Below, one piece after another: positions 20,820 to 30,015 of a stretch of 64,000 nucleotides of DNA (position 1 is its first letter; each line of letters starts with the position of its first letter). The notes under the pieces were generated by a model. It did no database searches. It was not told where the DNA came from and saw only the letters and a list, made by a program, of their open reading frames with translations. This stretch comes from Actinomycetospora lemnae (GTDB taxonomy: Bacteria; Actinomycetota; Actinomycetes; Mycobacteriales; Pseudonocardiaceae), in contig NZ_JAQZAO010000005.1 in NCBI RefSeq assembly GCF_028737315.1, forward strand, positions 310,001 through 374,000. The letters are read 5' to 3'. The translations under genes were made by a program, and so were the position numbers.

Positions 20820-23800
20820 GCCCGGAGTACGCCTCCGACGCCAGCGTCGCGAACCGCTCCAGCCCGCCGCGGGTGACCTGGTCGACGCGCAGGTCGTAGC
20901 CGTCGGTCGGGTGGTCGTAGACGATCCGGTCGACCGTGCCCCACTGCAGCGCGGGCACGCCGCCGTCGGGCAGGGACGAGAACGGCCGCACGGTGGCCCA
21001 GGTCCGCTCCGACTGCACCATCGTGCCGCCCCACGACTCGTAGGTCGGGTTGGTCAGGATGAACTCCGGCGTGTTCTCGGCGGCGTTGAGGCGCAGCGTC
21101 GGGGTGGGCGCGATGCCCTGCTTGACGGCGACCTGGTCGACGCACGGCCAGAGCACGGCCGAGAGCTGGTCGGCGAACGCCCCGCCCGCCACCTGCTCGG
21201 GCGGGCGGTCCTCGGCGGTCGCGAGGTTCATCACCGGCTGCATCCGCGCGAGGTGCGGCGCGGCCACGGCGAGCGAGCTGTCCGGACCCGCGACGCGGTC
21301 CTCGACGAGCAGGCGCACCGCGGTCGGGCGGCTGCCCGGCAGCTGCACCGGGATCTCCTGCCACTGCCGCGCGGTGAAGCCGGCTCCCGGCGTCACGGCG
21401 ACCGACTCGGCCTCGACCGGCGCGCGCGGGTCGCCCGACCCGAACTGCACGACGATCCGCTGGCGGTCCGGCTCGTTCCCGGCGACGGGCACGGTGAGGT
21501 GGGTCGGCGCGTCGGGGGCGGCCGGGTCGATCGCGGGCAGCGGGTACCAGCCGGTGCTCAGCGACCCGAGGCCGGTGACGCCCGACGGCGAGGTGGTCGG
21601 GTCGGCGCCCGGCGGGAGCTCGACCTCGTCGTGCCACACCGCGCCCGGGCCCGGTGGCGGCACGGGCGCCGGATCGTCGGCGGCGAGGGCGAAGTCGCCG
21701 GTCGCGGCGTCGGGGGTCGTGGGGTTCCCGACGTCCTGCGGGGTGCGGGCCATGACCGTCGCCGCCTCGCCGAGGCCGCAGCCCCGGCCCGTGAGGGCCT
21801 GCGCCTGGCTGCCGGCGACCGTCCACCCGCTGCCCTGGTAGAGCGGCGCGGCCACCATGACGCCGAGCATCAGCACGACGAGCACCGTCGTCGCCGTCAC
21901 CAGGACCGCCCGCTCGGGGGTGACGCCGAACGTCCGCCGCCCCGCGCGCCGCCGCCACGCCACCCACACCGCGGCGAGCGCGGCGAGGATCAGCCACCAC
22001 CACACGTCGCGCAGGTAGAAGTCGTGCCAGTGCGGGGCGAACGACTCCAGGTCGAGCATGGAGATCTCGGTGTCGAGGTGGTCCCCGAACGGCTGGCCGC
22101 GGTCGCTGTAGGGCTTCCAGGTGTTGGGCCCGGCGAATCCGAGCACGGCCGCGCCGCTGATCAGGGCCACGGACGCGCCGGTCACGAGCGCTCCGGAGCG
22201 TCGCGGCAGCGGCGAGTGCAGCAGGGTCAGCGCGAGCAGCAGGGTGGCCGGGGCCGCGATCGCCCCGAAGTGGTTGACCCACTTCGTCGGCCCGAGCGCG
22301 AGCAACCCGAGCGCGACGGCGGTGGTGACGGCCATGGCGAGCGTCGCGTCCCGCAGCCGGCCGCTGATCGGGCCGCGCCGGCCGCTGCCGATCGACACGA
22401 CGACCAGCAGCACCACCGTCAGCAGCACCGGCAGGCGCCGTCCCCACGTGCCGGTCTCGATGAGCGTCCGGTAGTGCGCCCACTCCTCGTACCAGGGGAA
22501 GGTCAGGTAGTACCAGCTGTGGACGTCGGTGGCCTCGATGACGTCGCCGAGGGTCGCGTCGCCGAAGCCGACGGGGATGGCGATCGTGCCGGCTGCGATC
22601 ACCGCGCCGGCCGCGCCGAGCCGCGAGCGCCAGCCGCGCGCGACGAGCCAGCGCCACAGCCACGGCAGGGCGACGACGACGGGCGCGGCGGCGACGAGCC
22701 CGGACGGCGAGACGCTGACGGCCAGCGCGGCGAGCGCGGTCGCCGGCACCAGCGGGCCCACCGCCTCCCGTCGCCGGGCGACCTCCGCGAGCACCAGCAC
22801 CCCGGCCGCCAGCGGGACGATGACGACCTCGGGCCGCAGCGCCATCCCGTACGGCAGCCACCAGGCGAGGTGGGCGAGCAGCAGCGCCCACGCCACCCCG
22901 GGCAGGCGCCCACCGCGCCCGAGGATCGTCGTCAGCAGGACCCGCAGCAGCCACCACGTCACGAGCCCCAGCAGCAGCGGGAGCACGCGCATCCACAGCA
23001 GACCCCAGCCGGGCAGGCCGATCGCCTCGCCCAGGTGCCCCCACACGGCCATGAGGTACTGCGACAGCACGAACGGGTTCTCCGTCGTGTTGAACATGTA
23101 GATCTGGTTGCCGATGTAGCCCGTCGGGCCGGCGTTGCGGGCCATCAGCAGGTACCACGAGTCGTCGTTCTGCAGCGGCCCGAGCACCACCCAGGCCGCC
23201 GAGACGACCAGGACCACCGCGTCGGCGGGGTGGAACCGCGGCCACTCGAGGCCCGGCCCGCGGCCCCGCCAGCGCCGCATCGCCATCCAGACGGTCGCCG
23301 CCAGCGCGAGCGCGTGGAGCACCAGCAGCGTCGTCTTCAGCCCGCTCGGGACCGAGGAGTAGCGGTCGTCGGTGTGCACCGTGGCCGCGAGCCCTGGCGT
23401 GCCCGGTGCGTCGGTGGCGAGCTCGGCGACCTGCGGGACCAGCGCCCCCGGCCGGTCGACGAGCACCTGCCCGTCGCGCTCCACCCGCGTGCCCTGCTGG
23501 TCGGCGACGACGCGGTAGGTGCAGTCGCCCAGCGGGAGCAGCTCGTTGACCAGCGTGTCACCGGAGCTCGTGACGACGACCCGCCCGCCGCTCGTGGTCA
23601 GCGTGAGGCCGCGACCGGGCGTGCCCGCCGACGGCGGCTGCGTGCGCAGGGCGTCCCCGCCCGGGCGCAGGGCCGCGCAGGGCACGTCGGCGGACAGCGC
23701 GAGCGGGCGGTAGGGGGTCAGCGGCAGGCTCGTCGACGTCGCCGGCTGGCCGGCCTTCGGCCAGGTCACGACGGGGTCGTCGGCGAGGACCGGCGCCAGC

Positions 23801-23961
23801 GGGATCGCGAGCCCCAGCAGCACCGTGATCGCGGCCAGGGCGGCGAGCCACCACCCCGCGGCCCGGCTGCCGCCACGCCACGGCGGCCCGGCCGACTCGT
23901 CGCGGGGCTCCGCACCGGGAGCCGGGTCGGCCCGGCCCTCCTGCGCTGCCACCACGGCCAT
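20803..23961 (-). CDS. Emb-family arabinosyltransferase (1052 aa)
   Basis: Second Emb-type arabinofuranosyltransferase, same architecture: N-terminal helix WWLAALAAITVLLGLAIPLA, lectin-like domain to about residue 215, GT-C core with QNDDSWYLLMARNAG (Asp266-267) and GPTKWVNHFGAIAAP, and a long C-terminal extracytoplasmic domain. The replacement of DDGY by DDSW and the phrase NTTENPFVLSQ in place of APFGWFY resemble EmbA more than EmbB/C, which is a tentative call. ATG 23961 is chosen over an upstream GTG because the downstream tail is normal. Divergent from gtrA with a 74-bp intergenic region, it heads the emb-emb-dprE1-dprE2 operon. Confidence 0.93.
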   Translation of the reverse strand: MAVVAAQEGRADPAPGAEPRDESAGPPWRGGSRAAGWWLAALAAITVLLGLAIPLAPVLADDPVVTWPKAGQPATSTSLPLTPYRPLALSADVPCAALRPGGDALRTQPPSAGTPGRGLTLTTSGGRVVVTSSGDTLVNELLPLGDCTYRVVADQQGTRVERDGQVLVDRPGALVPQVAELATDAPGTPGLAATVHTDDRYSSVPSGLKTTLLVLHALALAATVWMAMRRWRGRGPGLEWPRFHPADAVVLVVSAAWVVLGPLQNDDSWYLLMARNAGPTGYIGNQIYMFNTTENPFVLSQYLMAVWGHLGEAIGLPGWGLLWMRVLPLLLGLVTWWLLRVLLTTILGRGGRLPGVAWALLLAHLAWWLPYGMALRPEVVIVPLAAGVLVLAEVARRREAVGPLVPATALAALAVSVSPSGLVAAAPVVVALPWLWRWLVARGWRSRLGAAGAVIAAGTIAIPVGFGDATLGDVIEATDVHSWYYLTFPWYEEWAHYRTLIETGTWGRRLPVLLTVVLLVVVSIGSGRRGPISGRLRDATLAMAVTTAVALGLLALGPTKWVNHFGAIAAPATLLLALTLLHSPLPRRSGALVTGASVALISGAAVLGFAGPNTWKPYSDRGQPFGDHLDTEISMLDLESFAPHWHDFYLRDVWWWLILAALAAVWVAWRRRAGRRTFGVTPERAVLVTATTVLVVLMLGVMVAAPLYQGSGWTVAGSQAQALTGRGCGLGEAATVMARTPQDVGNPTTPDAATGDFALAADDPAPVPPPGPGAVWHDEVELPPGADPTTSPSGVTGLGSLSTGWYPLPAIDPAAPDAPTHLTVPVAGNEPDRQRIVVQFGSGDPRAPVEAESVAVTPGAGFTARQWQEIPVQLPGSRPTAVRLLVEDRVAGPDSSLAVAAPHLARMQPVMNLATAEDRPPEQVAGGAFADQLSAVLWPCVDQVAVKQGIAPTPTLRLNAAENTPEFILTNPTYESWGGTMVQSERTWATVRPFSSLPDGGVPALQWGTVDRIVYDHPTDGYDLRVDQVTRGGLERFATLASEAYSGREYLG

Positions 23962-24035
23962 GGGTGTCGACGATATCGACGCGCCCGCGCGCCACCCCGA
24001 CGTGGTCACCGTCCCGGGGCTCGTACCCTCGACGC

Positions 24036-24476
24036 ATGACCGTGACCGGCCCGGACACCGGCGAGCGACCCGCGCCGCTCGGACTCAAGGCGCAGATCGT
24101 GCGCTTCGTCGCGATCGGCGCCGTCGCCGCGGCCGTCGACCTCGGGGTCTACGCCGGGCTCCTCGCGCTGAGCACCTGGGCGCCGCTGGCCAAGGCGGTG
24201 TCGTTCATCCTCGGCACGACGACGGCCTACCTGCTCAACCGCCGCTTCACCTTCGCCTCCTCCTCGGGCGGCGCGGGGAAGTTCCTCGGGTTCGTGGTGC
24301 TCTACGGCTCGACCTTCGCGGTCAACGTCGGCGTCGCCGCGCTCGTCCTGCACCTCATGGACGCGCCCTCGATCGACCCCGGCCCACTGGCCGGCTTCCT
24401 CTCGTGGTTCATCGCCCAGGCGTGCGCCACGACCATCAACTTCGTCGTCATGCGCACGGTCATCTTCCGCGACTGA
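24036..24476 (+). CDS. GtrA family membrane protein
   Basis: A 146-aa protein with four membrane segments: VRFVAIGAVAAAVDLGVYAGLL, WAPLAKAVSFILGTTTAYLL ending in NRRFTF (the GtrA signature), FLGFVVLYGSTFAVNVGVAAL, and FIAQACATTINFVVMRTVIF. GtrA proteins are linked to translocation of polyprenyl-phosphate sugars. In M. tuberculosis the neighbour of dprE1, Rv3789, is such a protein, proposed to help decaprenylphosphoryl-arabinose or AftA. Its position opposite the emb/dprE operon supports the same role here. ATG 24036. Confidence 0.9.
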   Translation: MTVTGPDTGERPAPLGLKAQIVRFVAIGAVAAAVDLGVYAGLLALSTWAPLAKAVSFILGTTTAYLLNRRFTFASSSGGAGKFLGFVVLYGSTFAVNVGVAALVLHLMDAPSIDPGPLAGFLSWFIAQACATTINFVVMRTVIFRD

Positions 24477-24488
24477 GGTCCCCGGACC

Positions 24489-24615
24489 GCAGCGAACGGG
24501 CGGTCCGCTGCTTCTACGCGCCGGAACTCCCCGTTCGCTCGCCACACGAGGGCTCCGTGTCGCCTGCGAGTGGGGAGTTCGCGCGCCTTGAGGCAGCGAA
24601 CAGGGCGTTCGCTCC
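24489..24615. repeat. Long imperfect palindrome (palindromic family, copy 2)
   Basis: The 127-bp gap between gtrA and the third emb gene is one long inverted repeat. The left arm starts gcagcgaacgggcgg and runs through cttctacgcg and gaactccccg; the right arm is its near-complement, with gtggggagttcgcgcg and gcagcgaacagggcgttcgc. The centre has acacg/cgtgt flanking agggctc. It is related to the 11.4-kb and 46.5-kb elements and would form a strong bidirectional hairpin between convergent genes. Confidence 0.88.
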
Positions 24616-24635
24616 AACCCCCCGGCGCGCGGACC

Positions 24636-27600
24636 TCACCGCGACGGCGAGGGCGTCCCGGGCGGCGGGTCGCCGATGGGCCCGGGGGTGTAGGTCCCCC
24701 ACACCTCACGCTGGCCGCGGGTGACGGTCGGCGCCACCGCGTCCGGGGTGTACGGGTCGAGGCGCTCGACGATGCCCCAGTCGCGTTGGGGCTGGCCCTC
24801 GAGGTAGGTCGGCAGCTCGGTGCGCCGCTCGAGGACCTCGATCCACCCCAGGGGCCCGCCGGCGTTGGCCGACGACCAGTTCACGCCACCGGGACGGAGC
24901 TGGCTCGCGTCGGCGATGAGCCGGTAGCGCGCGACCTCGGCGATCCCGTCGCGCACGTCGAACGGCCGCAGGCAGGGGCTCGCGAACTGCACGGGCCACT
25001 CGAGGTAGCCGGGGTTCTCGGGGCCGAGGATCTCGGTCAGCGGAACGAGCTGGGGCCCGCGCATCGGGGCGATCGCGAGCCACCCGTCGGGACCCAGCGC
25101 GCGGTCCTGGGCGATGAGGCGCACCTCGTCGGCCTGCGCGCCGCGCCCCGCCGCCAGGTTGAGCCGGATCTCGCGCCATCCGGGCTCGCCGAAGCGGCCG
25201 TCGTCGATCGGGTCCTGCCCGAGGATGCGGACGCGGCCGTCGGGCAGGCGGTCGGCGTACTGCAGCGTCAGGAAGTTCCCGCCGTTGAGCCGCCCGGCGA
25301 CGGTGAGGACGAGCGGCGTGGTGCCCGCGCGCAGCTCGTCGTCGAGCGAGTACCAGTCGGTGCGCAGGACCCCGGTGCCCGTACCCGCGTCGTCGTACGA
25401 CCCGAGCGCCTCGTCGGCGAGCCCGTTGCGCAGCGAGTACTCGTAGCCCGACACGCCGGTGCCGCCGCCCACCGGCGGGCTGGCGCCGGCGAGGGAGAAG
25501 CCGGAGTTCGCCGGCCCCGGCTCGACGAACTGGGCCTCGGGGGCCGAGGCCGGGATGGTGTTGGCCGGCAGCGGCGCCGGGGTGGGCGTGGCCGAGGTCG
25601 TGGCCCCGGGTGTCGTGGACGTGGCGGGCGGGGTGGTGGTCGTGGTGCCGCCGCCGTCGGTGCCGCTGCTCGTGTCGCTGCCCGCCGACGAGGAGGTGCC
25701 GTCGGTGCCCGGCGTCGCGGTCGTCGTCGGGGTCGGCGGGGCGACGGTCGGCAGCACGCCGGGCGCGGACGGGGCGAGCCCGGTCGGCGCGGGCGCCGCG
25801 GGCAGGACGCCGGCGAGGGTGGACCCCTCGACGCGGACGCGGTCGGCGAGGCCGCAGCTGTCGCCGAAGGGGTGGTCGAGGACGTCGCCACCGAGGGAGA
25901 AGCTGCCGGCCTGGGCCTCGATGCCGTCGGTCATCGACACCATCTCGAACGCGAGCAGCGCCGCGCAGACCAGGGCGATCGGCGCCGAGCCCACCCGCAG
26001 CGCCCGGGCCCGCCGCTCCACGGTCGAGCCACCGCGCGTGCGGCGCAGCTTGCCCAGCGCCTCGCGCGGCGGGGCCAGCACCGCGCCGACCGCGGACGCC
26101 GCCGCCGACGGCTTGCCCGGCTCCTCGGGCTGGACGGGCGGGTCGGGTCGCGGCACGCCCCGGATGTGCTCGATCCCCGCGATGATCAGCAGGATCACCG
26201 AGACGCCCAGGCACAGCGTGTAGACCGGCCAGGGTTCGGTGAGGCCGTAGCCGAAGGGCCAGCCGTCCCAGATCGGCGGACCGCCGGCGAACGGCACGCC
26301 CCAGTTGTTCGTGTACCACCAGGTGTTCGGGCCGGTGAACGTCAGTGCCAGCACGGCGAACAGGGCCGCGAGGAACAGCATGCGGTTGCGCCGCGAGCGC
26401 AGGACGTCCGACGAGGTGGCCAGGGCGGTGAGCGCGGCCATTCCGGCGCCGAGGGCGGCGAACGCGCCGAAGTGGTGGGTCCACTTCGTCGGGGTCAGCG
26501 CGAGGACGGCGAACGCGATGACCGACGACCCGATGAGCCGCTGCGACGGCCCCAGCGCGGCGCCGGAGATCTTGTCGCGGCGCAGCAGGACGACCATGCA
26601 CACCGCGATGGCGAGCATCAGCAGCAGCACCGGGAAGCGGCGCGCGAGCGAGCCGTCGGCCGCCGTGCCGAACAGCGACTGGTAGCGCACGACCTCCTGG
26701 AACCAGCTCCAGTTCGGCCCCAGCAGCGTGCGCAGGCGGGTGGCCTCCCACACCGCCGACCAGGTCTGGTCGGAGTAGATCGCGACGAGCACGAGCAGGC
26801 CGGACGCCGTCACCGGCGCGAGCACGGGCAGCCAGCCACCGAAGCGCACCCGCTCGATCACGAGCTTCCACAACGGTCGCGCCGCGGCGAGGAACGGGGC
26901 GACGGCGATGAACCCCGTCGGGGTCGCGGCGACCGCGAACGCCGCCGCGAGCAGGCCGAGCGCGACGGGGGCGAGGCGGCGGGTGGCGACCCCGCGCTCC
27001 ACCGCGCAGAACGCGAGCAGGGCGGAGATGACGACGACGGGCTCGGGGCGCAGGCCGTTGTTGTAGGGCAGCCAGAACGCGAGGAAGACCATCGCCGCGG
27101 CCCACGCCGCGGCCTTCGACCGGCGGACCTGCTGGCCCAGGCGCGGCAGCATCTCGCGGCTGATGAGGATCCAGGACACGATCCCCATCGCCACCGACGG
27201 CACGCGCAGCCACAGCACCGAGTCGTCGATGCGGATCCACTGCGCGTAGAGCTCGTAGAACCAGCCGAACGGCGCCTCGGGGACGTTGAACCAGCGGTAG
27301 TAGTTGCCGATGTAGCCGGCCGACTCGCGGGCGCGCGCGATGCCGAGGATGTAGCCGTCGTCGGAGGTCTGGCTGCCGATGACGGCCCAGACGCCGAGCA
27401 CGGCGGTCACCACGACGTCGCGCCCGGTCGGCCACCACCAGCCCTTCGGCGCCAGGCGCGGCGCCCGCCGGCCGGCGCGCACGTCGAGGGCGTGCAGCGC
27501 CCACACCCCGCCCGCGACCGCGAGGACGGCGAGCACGCCGGCGAGCACCTTGAGCGTGGTCGGCGACGTCTCGAACCGCGTGTCCGGCGTGATCGACACC

Positions 27601-28205
27601 GAGACGCCCGCGACGTCGTCCTGCGCGTCGTCGAGGTCGGAGTAGATGCCGACGACCTGCGGCCGGGCGTCGAACGGCAGCCGGATCTCCTGCCCGATGC
27701 CGAGGTCGATGAGGGTGGAGCCGGCGTCGGAGACGATCCGCACCGTGCAGTCCCCGGGCGGCACGGCGGCGTTCGCCATCTGCTGGCCGCGGTCGTTGAG
27801 GACGAGCTGGCCGTCGTCGACCGTCAGGCGCATGCCCACCTGCGCGCCGGGATCGGACAGCACCGGGTAGGTCGACACGACCGTCGCCGCCCCGCTGACC
27901 CGCGCGTCGAGCTCCTGGACCGCGCGGCACGGCACCGTGACGCTCATCGTCTCGGGCCGGTAGGCCACCAACGGAGCGTCGACCGGACGGGTGCCGGTGG
28001 TCGCGCTGGGCCACGTGATCGTCGCGGTGTCCTGGACCACGGGCAGGAACGGGAACAGCAGTGCCAGGCCGGTGCCGAGCAGGCCCAACCCGACCGCGAG
28101 CAGCCGCAACCACCACGGACCCCGGGTCGGACGCCCCCCGTCCGGGGTCTCGGACACGCCCGTGCCCGGGTGCCCCGGGCTGACGGTCTGTTCCGAGGTC
28201 AGCAC
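24636..28205 (-). CDS. Emb-family arabinosyltransferase with Ser/Thr-rich insert (1189 aa)
   Basis: Third Emb-type arabinofuranosyltransferase, closest by motif to EmbB/EmbC: SQTSDDGYILGIARA (Asp282-283), GNYYRWFNVPEAPFGWFYEL, LTPTKWTHHFGAFAAL and the pair GPNTWWYTNNWGVPF. The C-terminal domain carries a low-complexity insert rich in Ser, Thr, Pro and Gly (about residues 802-887) that the other two copies lack, which may be a flexible wall-spanning linker. GTG 28205 has no evident Shine-Dalgarno and may be leaderless. It is separated from the other emb genes by gtrA in opposite orientation. Confidence 0.93.
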   Translation of the reverse strand: MLTSEQTVSPGHPGTGVSETPDGGRPTRGPWWLRLLAVGLGLLGTGLALLFPFLPVVQDTATITWPSATTGTRPVDAPLVAYRPETMSVTVPCRAVQELDARVSGAATVVSTYPVLSDPGAQVGMRLTVDDGQLVLNDRGQQMANAAVPPGDCTVRIVSDAGSTLIDLGIGQEIRLPFDARPQVVGIYSDLDDAQDDVAGVSVSITPDTRFETSPTTLKVLAGVLAVLAVAGGVWALHALDVRAGRRAPRLAPKGWWWPTGRDVVVTAVLGVWAVIGSQTSDDGYILGIARARESAGYIGNYYRWFNVPEAPFGWFYELYAQWIRIDDSVLWLRVPSVAMGIVSWILISREMLPRLGQQVRRSKAAAWAAAMVFLAFWLPYNNGLRPEPVVVISALLAFCAVERGVATRRLAPVALGLLAAAFAVAATPTGFIAVAPFLAAARPLWKLVIERVRFGGWLPVLAPVTASGLLVLVAIYSDQTWSAVWEATRLRTLLGPNWSWFQEVVRYQSLFGTAADGSLARRFPVLLLMLAIAVCMVVLLRRDKISGAALGPSQRLIGSSVIAFAVLALTPTKWTHHFGAFAALGAGMAALTALATSSDVLRSRRNRMLFLAALFAVLALTFTGPNTWWYTNNWGVPFAGGPPIWDGWPFGYGLTEPWPVYTLCLGVSVILLIIAGIEHIRGVPRPDPPVQPEEPGKPSAAASAVGAVLAPPREALGKLRRTRGGSTVERRARALRVGSAPIALVCAALLAFEMVSMTDGIEAQAGSFSLGGDVLDHPFGDSCGLADRVRVEGSTLAGVLPAAPAPTGLAPSAPGVLPTVAPPTPTTTATPGTDGTSSSAGSDTSSGTDGGGTTTTTPPATSTTPGATTSATPTPAPLPANTIPASAPEAQFVEPGPANSGFSLAGASPPVGGGTGVSGYEYSLRNGLADEALGSYDDAGTGTGVLRTDWYSLDDELRAGTTPLVLTVAGRLNGGNFLTLQYADRLPDGRVRILGQDPIDDGRFGEPGWREIRLNLAAGRGAQADEVRLIAQDRALGPDGWLAIAPMRGPQLVPLTEILGPENPGYLEWPVQFASPCLRPFDVRDGIAEVARYRLIADASQLRPGGVNWSSANAGGPLGWIEVLERRTELPTYLEGQPQRDWGIVERLDPYTPDAVAPTVTRGQREVWGTYTPGPIGDPPPGTPSPSR

Positions 28206-28294
28206 GCTGCGAGGCTAGTCCGGGGGTCGGTGGGCCCCGTGAGGTGGACCTCCCCGTGGGGCACGTGTGGGTGATCGGTGAGACGGGTGTGACC

Positions 28295-29212
28295 TCAGCG
28301 CCGCAGGAAGCGTTCGCGCCGGCCGAGGCGGACCAGCGCGAGCCATTCGCGCAGCGCGGCCGGGTCGCGCCGAGAGACGAGGAAGTACCAGGCGAAGCGC
28401 AGGTGCTCGATCGCGCCGAACCGGCGCAGCCCGGGCTGGGCGAGCAGGTAGCCGCGGTTGCGGTAGGTGTAGTACCGCTTCGTGGCGTCGCCCGGGTCCT
28501 GGGCGTGCAGGCGCCCGCCGAGCATCGGCTTGAACTCCGCCGAGCCGTCGGGGTGGACGTACGCCGTGGTCAGGCACGTCCCGTACGGCAGGCCCGACCG
28601 CGCCAGGCGCCGGTGCACCTCGACCTCGTCGCCCCGCACGAACAGCCGCAGGTCGGGGACGCCGACGACGTCGAGTGTCGACGCGCGGAACAGCGCGCCG
28701 TTGAACAGGTGCGCGATGCCGGGCATGAGCTCGTCCCCGTCCGGCTCCGCGTAGGCGGCGAGCTCGCTGCGCCGGCGCATCCAGCGCAGGCCCTGGCGCA
28801 GGGGGAACGCGAGCCGGTCGGGGTCGGCGATGTCGGCGATCACCGGCGAGACCTCCGCGAGCCCCCGCCGGCGCGCGACGTCGAGCAGCGTCGCGAGCAC
28901 GTGCTCGTCGACCGGCCGGCCGTCGTCGTCGGCGAGCCAGAGCCAGTCGGTGCCGCGGGCGAGCGCGGTGAGCATGCCCAGCGCGTAGCCGCCGGCGCCG
29001 CCGAGGTTGTGGTGCGACGGCAGGTAGGTGACCGGCAGCCCGCAGCTCTCGACGACCGCGCGGGTGTCCTCGTCGGGGCCGTTGTCGACGACGACGAGGT
29101 GGTCGGGCCGGCGGGTCTGCTTCGCGATCACCGCGAGGCCGTCGACCAGCAGGTCCGCCCGCTGCCGGGTGACGACGACGGCGGTGACGGTCTCGGTGTC
29201 GGTGCTGCTCAC
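28295..29212 (-). CDS. glfT1: Galactofuranosyltransferase GlfT1
   Basis: Initiating galactofuranosyltransferase (GT2), 305 aa, that adds the first two Galf residues to the rhamnosyl-GlcNAc-PP-decaprenyl linker. Visible motifs: VTAVVVTRQRADLL (donor fold start), VVDNGPDEDT, HHNLGGAGGYALGM, the metal motif WLADDDGRP, and FVRGDEVEVHRRL; AYVHPDGSAEFKP and RYYTYRNRGYLL follow. Its GTG overlaps the stop of the ABC ATPase gene by 4 bp (GTGA). The order permease-ATPase-glfT1 corresponds to the Rv3781-Rv3783 group. Confidence 0.94.
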   Translation of the reverse strand: MSSTDTETVTAVVVTRQRADLLVDGLAVIAKQTRRPDHLVVVDNGPDEDTRAVVESCGLPVTYLPSHHNLGGAGGYALGMLTALARGTDWLWLADDDGRPVDEHVLATLLDVARRRGLAEVSPVIADIADPDRLAFPLRQGLRWMRRRSELAAYAEPDGDELMPGIAHLFNGALFRASTLDVVGVPDLRLFVRGDEVEVHRRLARSGLPYGTCLTTAYVHPDGSAEFKPMLGGRLHAQDPGDATKRYYTYRNRGYLLAQPGLRRFGAIEHLRFAWYFLVSRRDPAALREWLALVRLGRRERFLRR

Positions 29213-30015
29213 CCGGAGGAGCCCGCCCGCTCGAGGCGCTCGAGGGTCTCCGCACTGAGGTTCTCGAAGACGTCGCGGCCCTTGTAGTGGCTCACGACCT
29301 CGCGCAGCGGGCCCTGCTCGCGGATGACGCCGCCGTCCATCCAGATCGCGGTGTCGCAGAGCTCGACGAGGAACTCGTCGGAGTGCGAGGCGAACACGAG
29401 CATCCCGGAGCGCCCGACGAGGTCGCGCAGCCGGTCGCGGGCCTTCTCGAGGAACGCCGCGTCGACCGCGCCGATGCCCTCGTCGAGGATGAGGATCTCG
29501 GGGTCGATCGAGGTGACGACGCCCAGCGCGAGCCGCACGCGCATGCCGGTGGAGTAGGTGCGCAGCGGCATGCCGAGGTAGTCGCCGAGCTCGGTGAACT
29601 CGGCGATCTCGTCGACGCGGCGCTCCATCTCGCGGCGTGTCATGCCGAGGAAGAGGCCGCGGATGAGGATGTTCTCGTAGCCGGAGATCTCGGGGTCCAT
29701 CCCGACGGCGAGGTCGAACACCGGCGCCACCCGGCCGCGGATGCTCGCCCGCCCGCGCGTCGGCTCGTAGATGCCGGCGAGCAGGCGCAGCAGCGTCGAC
29801 TTGCCCGCGCCGTTGTGCCCGACGAGCCCGACGCGGTCGCCCTGGCCGAGGGTCAGGTCGACGTCGCGCAGCGCCTCGACCACCGGGACCTTCTGCGCGC
29901 TGATCCGCCCGCCGGCCCGGCCCAGGACGGACTTCTTGAGCGACCGGTTCTTGGCGTCGAAGATCGGGAACTCGACGCTGGCCCCACGGACCTCGATGCT
30001 GACCATCGTGCTCAC
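29209..30015 (-). CDS. rfbE: Galactan ABC exporter, ATPase subunit (RfbE/Wzt)
   Basis: ATP-binding subunit driving export of lipid-linked galactan across the membrane, 268 aa from GTG 30015. Walker A GLVGHNGAGKST, Q-loop region, signature YSTGMRVRLALG, Walker B ILILDEGIGAVD and H-loop FASHS are all present. The N-terminal lead-in VRGASVEFPIFDAKNRSLKK is typical of Wzt-type ATPases; no C-terminal O-antigen-binding domain is present, as in the mycobacterial protein. GTG 30015 overlaps the permease stop (GTGA); ATG 30006 three codons later is the alternative. Confidence 0.94.
   Translation of the reverse strand: MSTMVSIEVRGASVEFPIFDAKNRSLKKSVLGRAGGRISAQKVPVVEALRDVDLTLGQGDRVGLVGHNGAGKSTLLRLLAGIYEPTRGRASIRGRVAPVFDLAVGMDPEISGYENILIRGLFLGMTRREMERRVDEIAEFTELGDYLGMPLRTYSTGMRVRLALGVVTSIDPEILILDEGIGAVDAAFLEKARDRLRDLVGRSGMLVFASHSDEFLVELCDTAIWMDGGVIREQGPLREVVSHYKGRDVFENLSAETLERLERAGSSG

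Noticed and set aside
22121-23101. Small Ser/Thr/Ala-rich proteins on the plus strand within emb
   Set aside because: Composition is a frame shadow of the high-GC emb sequence; no starts with ribosome sites.
20641-24039. Long plus-strand open frame opposite the two emb genes
   Set aside because: Composition (Arg, Gly, His, Gln runs) is that of an antisense shadow; no domain is seen, while the minus strand encodes two Emb proteins.
24570-28274. Long plus-strand open frame opposite the third emb gene
   Set aside because: Same reason: low-complexity antisense shadow over a clear Emb gene.
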